DNA of 9,241 nucleotides from positions 1-9,241 of the forward strand of contig JBAZLI010000035.1 of the NCBI GenBank assembly GCA_041650355.1, given 5' to 3'. Positions within the stretch are counted from its first letter, which is position 1; each line of letters starts with the position of its first letter. Under the pieces are notes generated by a model. The model worked only from the letters and a program-made list of their open reading frames with translations. It had not been told where the DNA came from and ran no database searches. This DNA is from Candidatus Micrarchaeia archaeon. GTDB taxonomy: Archaea > Micrarchaeota > Micrarchaeia > Anstonellales > Bilamarchaeaceae. Below are positions 1 to 5,189 of the stretch, piece by piece. The position numbers and the translations under genes are program-made.

Positions 1-651
1 GCCGAGAAGGGGACTGGCATGACCGCGATGATAGACAGCGTGATTTACATCCCCAAGCGGGACGGCCGCGAAGCCATCCCGGAATTCATGGGGAACGAGA
101 TAGTGAGCGAAATCCATCTCAGGGTGATTCCTGGCGCGAACATAAGCGAGGCAGAGGAGGAGATAACTTACGAGCTCATGAGGCTCCACCACGTGACCGA
201 GGACAACAAGGACTTCACGGTAATGAGCTCTGCCTACATAGCCGAGCAGGTGGGCAACATAACCGGGGCGCTCGGGCTTTTCCTGGGCGGGATAGCCGCC
301 ATATCGCTCTTCGTGGGAAGCATAGGGATTGCGAACACGATGTTCATGAGCATAATGGAAAGGACCAAGGAGATAGGGACCATGAAGGCTGTGGGGGCGA
401 GGAACGCGGACATAATGAAGATATTCCTGATTGAGGCTGGCATAATAGGTATCGTGGGCGGGGTCATCGGGCTGGCGCTGAGCATCGCGGTCTCGTGGGG
501 GATAAACCAGTTCGGGGTTCCCAGCAGCATAACGAACGAGGTGATGGCCGGGGCCCTGATTTTCTCGTTTGCAGTAGGATTGGTTTCGGGCTACCTGCCT
601 GCGAGGAATGCGGCCGAGCTTAATGCGGTGGAAGCGCTCAGGTTCGAGTAG
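1..651 (+). CDS. MacB/FtsX-type ABC transporter permease, 3' part only
   Basis: The reading frame is open from base 1, so the gene begins left of the window and only its last 216 codons are seen. The fragment starts in the extracytoplasmic (MacB_PCD-like) domain, which runs to about residue 85. The FtsX core follows, with hydrophobic segments near residues 90-116, 142-166 and 182-203. Family hallmarks are the NTMFMSIMERTKEIGTMKA stretch just after the first of these segments and a C-terminal PARNAAELNAVEALRFE tail. Proteins of this family are membrane subunits that pair with a MacB/LolD-type ATPase and use ATP to drive mechanical export or extraction at the cytoplasmic membrane. Substrates range from macrolides to lipoproteins and peptides, so the substrate cannot be predicted here. 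The partner ATPase would be expected upstream, outside the window. The family assignment is strong and the function is general only. Confidence 0.93.
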   Translation, partial: AEKGTGMTAMIDSVIYIPKRDGREAIPEFMGNEIVSEIHLRVIPGANISEAEEEITYELMRLHHVTEDNKDFTVMSSAYIAEQVGNITGALGLFLGGIAAISLFVGSIGIANTMFMSIMERTKEIGTMKAVGARNADIMKIFLIEAGIIGIVGGVIGLALSIAVSWGINQFGVPSSITNEVMAGALIFSFAVGLVSGYLPARNAAELNAVEALRFE

Positions 652-694
652 AGTTGAATCCGCGCAAAGCATCTTGAAGGGCCGGCGAAACCCA

Positions 695-707
695 TTTATT
701 ATAAAAA
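695..707 (+). promoter_or_regulatory. TATA box of the ABCE1 gene
   Basis: TTTATTATAAAAA lies in an otherwise GC-rich gap after the FtsX gene. Its centre is near 701, so transcription should start near 726-728, giving a leader of about 30 nt to the ATG at 756 or about 53 nt to the ATG at 780. No Shine-Dalgarno sequence precedes either start. Confidence 0.6.
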
Positions 708-731
708 GAGCTGACGGATATTGTATTGGCA

Positions 732-753
732 TTCAGATGTATTTCAGATGTAT
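732..753 (+). repeat. Tandem 11-bp direct repeat in the ABCE1 leader
   Basis: TTCAGATGTAT occurs twice head to tail, at 732-742 and 743-753, just before the first possible start codon. Each copy carries an ATG (737 and 748) that is out of frame with ABCE1. The repeat lies downstream of the predicted transcription start and would therefore be in the mRNA leader. Confidence 0.85.
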
Positions 754-755
754 AG

Positions 756-2528
756 ATGGACAAAAAGGCGATGGTTGAAATGACGAGGATTGCGGTGATA
801 GACCGGGATTTGTGCACGAACATCAAGTGCGGCTACGTGTGCGAGAAGGTGTGCCCGGTGAACAGGATGGGCAAGGAGTGCATAAAAACCGAGGAAAATG
901 GGGTTTACCCGGTTATAAGCGAGCCGCTCTGCATAGGGTGCGGCATATGCGTGAAGAAGTGCCCGGTGCAGTGCATAAGCATAATCAACCTCAAGGAGGA
1001 AATAGGGTCCCCGCTGTTCCAGTACGGCGTGAACAAGTTCAGGGTGCACGGCCTGCCGCTCCCCAAGGACGGGGTTACGGGGCTCATAGGGAGGAACGGG
1101 ATAGGGAAAACAACTTCCCTGAAAATACTCACCAAGCAGCTTATTCCTAATTTCGGCATAGCTTCGAGGAAGAAGCTGGATGAAGCAGAGGTGCTTGCGA
1201 AGCTCACCATGGACCAGAGGAGGTACTGGGAGGCGATGGGCTCCACCCAGAAGGCGAGCTACAAGCCGCAGAACATCTCGCAGATAAGCGAGATGTTCAA
1301 GGGGACCGTGAAGACGCTGCTCTCGAAATTCCAGGAAGGCAGGATGGACGAGGCGATTGAGAAGTTCGGGCTGGAGAAGATAATGGGCAGGAGGCTCAGC
1401 CAGCTTTCCGGGGGGGAATTGCAGAAGGTCGCGATAGCGGTCGCGTACGTGAAGGACGCGGACATCTACTTTTTCGACGAGCCTACTAATTATTTGGACA
1501 TAGCCGAGAGGATGCGCATAGCGGTCGTGCTCAAGGATTTTTCGGAAAGCAGGAGGATAATGCTCGCGGAGCACGATCTGGCAATACTGGATTACGCGAG
1601 CGATTACGTTTACCTTTTCTGGGGCGACGAGAGCGTCTACGGGATGGTTTCCAGCGTGAAGAACGTGCGGAGCGGCATAAACGAATACCTCTCGGGCTTC
1701 CTGAAGGACGAGAACACCAAGTTCAGGGAGTACGAGATAAAATTCAGCAGGTTCAGCGAGAGCGAGCGGAAGAGGCCGGTGCGGTTCACTTACCCGGCGC
1801 TCGGAAAAAAATACACGGGGTTCGGGCTTTCGTGCGAAGCAGGAGACGTGAGGGAAGGGGAGATAGTGGGGATAGTGGGGAGGAACGCGCTCGGAAAATC
1901 AACGTTCGTGAAGATGCTGGCCGGGGTGGAGAAGCCGGACGAAGGGGAAGGCGGGAAGTTCAGGGTTTCCTACAAGCCCCAGTACATCAAGGCCGAGGAA
2001 GGCGTCGGGGTGGAGCAGCTGTTCGAGAAGAAGCAGCTGAATCAGCAGGTGCTCGAGGAGTGCAAACGCAGGCTCGGCGTGAACCGGCTGATGCTCAAGA
2101 GGCTGGAGGACCTTTCCGGAGGGGAGCTGCAGAAGGTCGCGATAACGCTCGCGCTCAGCACGGAAGCGGAAATCTACCTGCTGGACGAGCCTTCTGCGTT
2201 CCTGGATATAGAGCAGAGGCTCAACCTCGCTGACCTTTTGCGCACGATATTCTCGGATTCGCAAAAAAGTGCGTTCATAGTTGACCACGACGTGGTGTTC
2301 ATAGACGCGGTCTCCTCGCGCCTGATAGTTTTTGACGGGGAGCAGAGCGTGAAAGGCCATGCGTCGGCGCCGATGGCCAAGAGGGACGGGATGAACTCTT
2401 TCCTGGAGCTGGTGCAGGTCACCATGCGCAGGGACAAGGAGAGCAACAGGCCCAGGATAAACAAGCCCGGGAGCGTGCTGGACAGGGAGCAGAAAGCCAG
2501 CGGAGAGTATTATTACCAGACGGAATGA
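756..2528 (+). CDS. ABCE1 / RNase L inhibitor homologue, ribosome-recycling ATPase
   Basis: ABCE1 splits post-termination ribosomes into subunits in the cytoplasm, acting with archaeal release factor and ATP. The protein has 590 residues, close to the usual 590-600. An N-terminal ferredoxin-like domain carries C20-x4-C25-x3-C29-x3-C33 and C59-x2-C62-x2-C65-x3-C69, ligands for two 4Fe-4S clusters. NBD1 has Walker A GRNGIGKTT (112-120), signature LSGGELQ (217-223), Walker B/D-loop FFDEPTNYLD (239-248) and switch His273. NBD2 has GRNALGKST (375-383), LSGGELQ (453-459), LLDEPSAFLD (475-484) and His511. The C-terminal half contains the hinge regions typical of ABCE1. The start is uncertain: ATG 756 gives eight extra residues, while ATG 780 gives an N-terminus MTRIAVIDRDLC matching the family. 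NBD1 has NYLDIAER where most relatives have SYLD followed by QR. Confidence 0.97.
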   Translation: MDKKAMVEMTRIAVIDRDLCTNIKCGYVCEKVCPVNRMGKECIKTEENGVYPVISEPLCIGCGICVKKCPVQCISIINLKEEIGSPLFQYGVNKFRVHGLPLPKDGVTGLIGRNGIGKTTSLKILTKQLIPNFGIASRKKLDEAEVLAKLTMDQRRYWEAMGSTQKASYKPQNISQISEMFKGTVKTLLSKFQEGRMDEAIEKFGLEKIMGRRLSQLSGGELQKVAIAVAYVKDADIYFFDEPTNYLDIAERMRIAVVLKDFSESRRIMLAEHDLAILDYASDYVYLFWGDESVYGMVSSVKNVRSGINEYLSGFLKDENTKFREYEIKFSRFSESERKRPVRFTYPALGKKYTGFGLSCEAGDVREGEIVGIVGRNALGKSTFVKMLAGVEKPDEGEGGKFRVSYKPQYIKAEEGVGVEQLFEKKQLNQQVLEECKRRLGVNRLMLKRLEDLSGGELQKVAITLALSTEAEIYLLDEPSAFLDIEQRLNLADLLRTIFSDSQKSAFIVDHDVVFIDAVSSRLIVFDGEQSVKGHASAPMAKRDGMNSFLELVQVTMRRDKESNRPRINKPGSVLDREQKASGEYYYQTE

Positions 2529-2585
2529 GCAGCGGCCTGGGGCGCAGGCCTTGGGGAGTCGCCCGCGGAACGAGGCGCGAACCTC

Positions 2586-2617
2586 TGGGGGTTTAGCGAA
2601 AAGTATATAAACCCCTA
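2586..2617. repeat. Inverted repeat enclosing the distal TATA box
   Basis: Arms 2586-2595 (TGGGGGTTTA) and 2608-2617 (TAAACCCCTA) can pair over 10 positions with a single G-T wobble. The 12-base centre holds most of the BRE/TATA element. This suggests a DNA operator overlapping the promoter rather than a transcribed hairpin, because the predicted start site lies downstream. Confidence 0.6.
2601..2611 (+). promoter_or_regulatory. TATA box, distal TFB promoter
   Basis: AAGTATATAAA is preceded by the purine-rich GCGAAAA, which resembles a TFB-recognition element. The predicted start is near 2632, about 100 nt before the TFB start codon. The box lies in the loop of the inverted repeat at 2586-2617. 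Confidence 0.5.
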
Positions 2618-2644
2618 TGCCCCAACATATCATACGCTTTATGG

Positions 2645-2657
2645 AAATATTTAAAAG
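2645..2657 (+). promoter_or_regulatory. TATA box, proximal TFB promoter
   Basis: AAATATTTAAAAG has its centre near 2651, predicting a start near 2676-2680 and a leader of about 55 nt. It is a second candidate promoter for TFB. Which of the two boxes is used cannot be decided from sequence. Confidence 0.5.
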
Positions 2658-2667
2658 CTTATTCTAA

Positions 2668-2696
2668 TTTCCAGCGCCTGGGCGCTGATCTGGAAA
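2668..2696. promoter_or_regulatory. Nested dyad in the TFB leader (possible operator or leader hairpin)
   Basis: A perfect dyad CAGCGCC-TG-GGCGCTG spans 2672-2687. Outside it, TTTCCAG (2668-2674) and CTGGAAA (2690-2696) form a second, overlapping inverted pair. The element sits at the start site predicted from the proximal TATA box, and inside the leader if the distal box is used. Confidence 0.55.
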
Positions 2697-2731
2697 ACAT
2701 TGGGAAAACACTGAAAACAAGGTGGGATGAA

Positions 2732-3640
2732 ATGGCTGAGAACAAATGCCCGGAATGCGGCGGAAAGAAGCTCATAAAGGATTACGAGAAAGGGGAAATC
2801 ATCTGCGCGAGCTGCGGGCTGATAATAAGCGAGAACATCGTTGATTTCGGGCCCGAGTGGAGGGCTTTCGACGCAGAGCAGAAGGAGAAGAGGGCGAGGG
2901 GAGGGGCGCCGGTGAAGTTCATGAGGCCGAACAAGGGCCTCGTAACGGAGATAGACCAGTACAACAGGGACATAAGGGGAGTTAGGATATCCCCGAAGAA
3001 GCAGGCCCAGCTGTACAGGATGAGGAAGTGGCACAAGCGCGTAAGCATAGCAACTTCCATGGAGAGGAACCTCGCGATTGCGCTCGCGGAGCTGGACAGG
3101 GTGGCTTCCTCGCTCGGGCTGCCTGAGAACATAAAGGAGAGCGCGGCCCTGCTTTACAGGAAAGTGGTGAAGGAGGAGCTTATAAGGGGCAGGCTGATTG
3201 AGAGCGTCGTGTCAGCGGTGATTTACGCGATTTGCAGGATGCACGGGATTCCGAGGACGCTGGACGAGATTGCGAAGGCGTCCGGGATAGAGAAGAAGGA
3301 AATCGGGAGGGCGTACAGGTTCATAAAAGTGGAGATGAACATGGACGTGCCGCTCACTGACCCTGCGGAATACGTGCCTAAATTCGCGGCTGCGCTCAAG
3401 CTCGGGCCGCCGGTGCAGGAGGAGGCAGTGAAGCTCATAAAGAAATCCGTTAAGAAGGGGTTGATTTCAGGAAGGGGCCCCACCGGAGTTGCGGCCGCGG
3501 CGCTTTACATAGCGAGCGCGATGCACGGCGAGAAAAGGACCCAGAAGGAGGTCGCGGATGTCGCGGGGGTTACGGAAGTGACCATAAGGAACAGGTACAG
3601 GGAGCTCAAGAAGGAACTGGGCCTGAAGATAAACCTCTGA
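2732..3640 (+). CDS. tfb: Transcription initiation factor B (TFB, TFIIB homologue)
   Basis: TFB binds the TBP-TATA complex and the BRE, recruits RNA polymerase and helps open the promoter. The 302 residues match the usual 300-310. The N-terminal zinc ribbon has C6-x2-C9 and C25-x2-C28. It is followed by the B-reader/linker, with GPEWRAFD at 40-47 and a basic stretch to about residue 75. Two cyclin-like repeats cover roughly 105-200 and 205-300. The second ends in the BRE-reading helix-turn-helix around KEVADVAGVTEVTIRNRYREL (272-292). The ATG at 2732 follows GGTG (2721-2724) by 7 nt, acceptable as a ribosome-binding site, and gives the expected short tail before the zinc ribbon. The gene has its own promoter region with two TATA candidates and dyads, so autoregulation is possible but not shown. 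A T-rich tract follows the stop. Confidence 0.97.
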   Translation: MAENKCPECGGKKLIKDYEKGEIICASCGLIISENIVDFGPEWRAFDAEQKEKRARGGAPVKFMRPNKGLVTEIDQYNRDIRGVRISPKKQAQLYRMRKWHKRVSIATSMERNLAIALAELDRVASSLGLPENIKESAALLYRKVVKEELIRGRLIESVVSAVIYAICRMHGIPRTLDEIAKASGIEKKEIGRAYRFIKVEMNMDVPLTDPAEYVPKFAAALKLGPPVQEEAVKLIKKSVKKGLISGRGPTGVAAAALYIASAMHGEKRTQKEVADVAGVTEVTIRNRYRELKKELGLKINL

Positions 3641-3644
3641 CTTG

Positions 3645-3685
3645 CATTTCTTTTTATTTTTGCTTTTCTTCCTGGTTTTTATTTG
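3645..3685 (+). terminator. T-rich archaeal terminator after TFB
   Basis: Starting about five bases after the TFB stop there are several runs of four to five T, separated by short C/G interruptions and with no hairpin. This is the usual form of an archaeal intrinsic terminator. The distal run TTTTTATTT (3676-3684) may also serve as a TATA-like element for the RNA that begins about 25 nt downstream. Confidence 0.7.
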
Positions 3686-3700
3686 TTCCATTCCTTATTC

Positions 3701-3770
3701 CATCATTGATGAGAACCAGATTTTCTGAGCTATGCAAATAGCGATGATTGGGACCTTGAGTTCTGAATTT
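3701..3770 (+). ncRNA. Probable C/D-box guide sRNA (2'-O-methylation)
   Basis: All four boxes appear in order and at archaeal spacing. They are C box TTGATGA (3706-3712), D' box CTGA (3725-3728), C' box GCGATGA (3741-3747) and D box CTGA (3763-3766). C to D' is exactly 12 nt, D' to C' is 12 nt and C' to D is 15 nt. If the degenerate ATGATTG (3744-3750) is taken as C', the last spacer is also exactly 12 nt. Such RNAs bind L7Ae, Nop5 and fibrillarin and direct methylation of the target base opposite the fifth nucleotide upstream of D or D'. The D guide TTGGGACCTTG is complementary to CAAGGTCCCAA, a conserved 23S rRNA domain II motif recalled from bacterial sequences. The D' guide (3713-3724) has no secure target. 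No terminal stem beyond one or two pairs is visible. A TATA-like TTTTTATTT 25 nt upstream could drive it. Exact ends are estimates. Confidence 0.65.
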
Positions 3771-3839
3771 ACGCTGCGGTTGCCTCAGGCATCAGGCCGG
3801 TTTTCGTGATTTTGAAGGCAGGGAGTTCTGTTATCAATC

Positions 3840-3851
3840 TTTTTAAATATT
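3840..3851 (+). promoter_or_regulatory. TATA box of the AAA_assoc_C-like gene
   Basis: TTTTTAAATATT is centred near 3846 and predicts a start near 3871. That lies after the TTG at 3867 but before the ATG at 3885, which favours the ATG as start codon with a very short leader. Confidence 0.6.
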
Positions 3852-3884
3852 CAATCCGAACTGGATTTGAGGTTTTCGATACTG

Positions 3885-4373
3885 ATGGTCAAACACAAGA
3901 TAATACCGCTTCCGGATGCGAGCGTGGGGAGGGTGCTCGGGCTGGTCGAAGTGCTGTATTCGTACGGGGGGAGCGTCAAGGTGTCGTTCCTGGGCGAGGA
4001 GCTGAGGATGGCGATAGATGAATTGGGCAGCGCCATTGACATGGGCGAGCTGTTCGGGCTCATGAAGGTGAAGGACGGGACGGTCACGCTCACTATCTAC
4101 GGGGAAGCGGTCAGCCTTGGGACCGTGGATGACAAGAAGAGGATATTGAGGAAGCGGATATCCGAGGTGGAGCCGTTCAGGACCGCAGTGGGCATGCTGA
4201 AGGGAAGCGAATTCGTGAGGGAAGGCGAGGTTTTCACCAAGATAAGAGAGAGCTACCCGATAACTGACAGGGAGAGGTTCCACAAGCTTTTCGTGGGATG
4301 GGGAACCTACGCCGGCATATTCGAGTACAACAGCAGGGACAGCACTCTGTCAATTCCGCGCAGGCAGGACTGA
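3885..4373 (+). CDS. Stand-alone AAA_assoc_C-type protein, likely partner or regulator of the neighbouring ABC transporter
   Basis: The 162-residue soluble protein has no signal peptide and no membrane segment. It resembles the C-terminal AAA-associated domain (Pfam AAA_assoc_C) usually fused behind NitT/TauT-class ABC ATPases. Features I match to that family from memory are the start VGRVLGLVEVLYSYGG (14-29), a winged-helix-like stretch ending DGTVTLTIYGEA (64-75), a DDKKRIL segment (82-88) and the closing WGTYAGIFEYN (139-149). An ATPase of exactly this class, lacking the extra domain, is encoded convergently 67 bp away. The simplest reading is a split ATPase/regulatory-domain pair, with the domain acting by contact. 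DNA binding through the winged helix is an alternative. A TTG at 3867 would add six residues but lies before the predicted transcription start. GAGG at 3869-3872 is 12 nt from the ATG, farther than usual. Confidence 0.78.
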   Translation: MVKHKIIPLPDASVGRVLGLVEVLYSYGGSVKVSFLGEELRMAIDELGSAIDMGELFGLMKVKDGTVTLTIYGEAVSLGTVDDKKRILRKRISEVEPFRTAVGMLKGSEFVREGEVFTKIRESYPITDRERFHKLFVGWGTYAGIFEYNSRDSTLSIPRRQD

Positions 4374-4413
4374 AACGAATTCTGGATGGAGCGGGATGCA
4401 TCGCGAGGGACAG

Positions 4414-4434
4414 AAAAGGCGCGCGCTGGAGCGC
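4414..4434 (-). terminator. Weak hairpin plus TTTT after the ATPase gene
   Basis: Read on the - strand just after the ATPase stop, GCGC-TCCA-GCGC (4434-4423) can form a 4-bp stem, and TTTT follows at 4417-4414. It lies in the short gap between convergent genes. The stem is short and the T run minimal, so this is only suggestive. Confidence 0.25.
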
Positions 4435-4440
4435 AATAAA

Positions 4441-5181
4441 TCACGTGATTAGCGAGGTTATCTCGTCCACGTAGTCCTGGAACTTCCTGCTGCGCATGTC
4501 CTTGGGCTTTTCAAGGTCTATGCGCAAATCCGCCTTTATGTGGCCCGGCCTCTGGCTCAGCACTATTATGCGGTCGGCCATGTAAACGGCTTCCTGGACA
4601 TTGTGCGTTATCAGGAGGAACACGTCGGGTTTCATTTTCCGGTTCTGGTAATAGCGCAGTATTTCGTTCTGGAGGTTGCGGGCTGTGAGCGGATCAAGCG
4701 ATGCAAAAGGCTCATCCAGGACCAGTATGTCCGGCTCCCTGCACAGCGCCCTCGCTATCCCGACCCTCTGCTTCATTCCGCTGCTCAGGTCGCGCGGGTA
4801 GTTGTCTTCGAAGCCGTTGAGGCCCACGGCGGCCAGGTATTTGAGCGCCAGGTTGCGGCGTTCCTCCGGCGGCCTGGTTATGAGCGCCAGCTCTACGTTT
4901 TCCCTTACGCTTTTCCACGGGAGGAGCGCGAAATTCTGGAACACCATCATTATCCTCGGGTCAGGGCCGGCGATGGGTTTGCCATGGAAGAACAGGCCGC
5001 CGGCAGTGGGCTTTTCCAGGCCTGCGATTATTCTGAGGAGCGTTGTTTTGCCGCAGCCCGAAGGGCCGACAACTGCGATGGACTCGCGCTTGGTTATCTT
5101 GAGCGAAATGTCTTCTATGGCGGGTATGACCTTTCCTTCAACCACGTAAGTTTTCGAAACATCCTTCAAGCGAAGCTCCAT
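4441..5181 (-). CDS. NitT/TauT-class ABC transporter ATP-binding protein
   Basis: This is the ATPase subunit that powers the membrane transporter encoded just upstream. From the TTG at 5184 it would be 247 residues. The ATG at 5181, immediately after it, is preferred and gives 246, to which the numbers here refer. It contains Walker A GPSGCGKTT (39-47), Q-loop Gln82, the LLPWKSVRENV motif characteristic of the nitrate/taurine/sulfonate branch (86-96), signature LSSGMKQR (132-139), Walker B ILVLDEPFASLD (152-163) and switch His193. The start lies 8 bp after the permease stop, with GGCGG just before it as a weak ribosome-binding site, so the two are surely co-transcribed. The protein ends soon after the ATPase fold and lacks the AAA_assoc_C domain that relatives paired with duplicated permeases usually carry. 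That domain is a separate convergent gene here. The substrate is unknown; an anion or sulfonate-like solute is only the family default. Confidence 0.94.
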   Translation of the reverse strand: MELRLKDVSKTYVVEGKVIPAIEDISLKITKRESIAVVGPSGCGKTTLLRIIAGLEKPTAGGLFFHGKPIAGPDPRIMMVFQNFALLPWKSVRENVELALITRPPEERRNLALKYLAAVGLNGFEDNYPRDLSSGMKQRVGIARALCREPDILVLDEPFASLDPLTARNLQNEILRYYQNRKMKPDVFLLITHNVQEAVYMADRIIVLSQRPGHIKADLRIDLEKPKDMRSRKFQDYVDEITSLIT

Positions 5182-5189
5182 CAAACCGC

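Noticed and set aside
744..1574. Long antisense open frame (276 codons) opposite ABCE1
   Set aside because: It lies wholly opposite a certain gene, is rich in Leu, Arg, His and Pro as expected from complementing GC-rich codons, and shows no recognisable domain.
2572..2590. tRNA T-arm-like sequence on the - strand
   Set aside because: GGTTCG flanked by GAGG/CCTC gives only a 4-bp stem and a 6-nt loop, with no acceptor, anticodon or D arm around it.
2552..2627. H/ACA guide RNA between ABCE1 and TFB
   Set aside because: An ACA follows a TGGGG/CCCCA stem, but only two unpaired bases separate lower and upper stems on the 3' side, not a pseudouridylation pocket at the usual 14-16 nt distance, and a TATA box lies inside.
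1899..2633. Antisense open frame opposite the ABCE1 3' half
   Set aside because: Same shadow pattern; no domain, and it spans the ABCE1 NBD2 motifs in complement.
3781..3791. TGCCTcAGGCA palindrome after the sRNA as a hairpin terminator
   Set aside because: A single-base loop cannot form a hairpin, and only scattered T residues follow.
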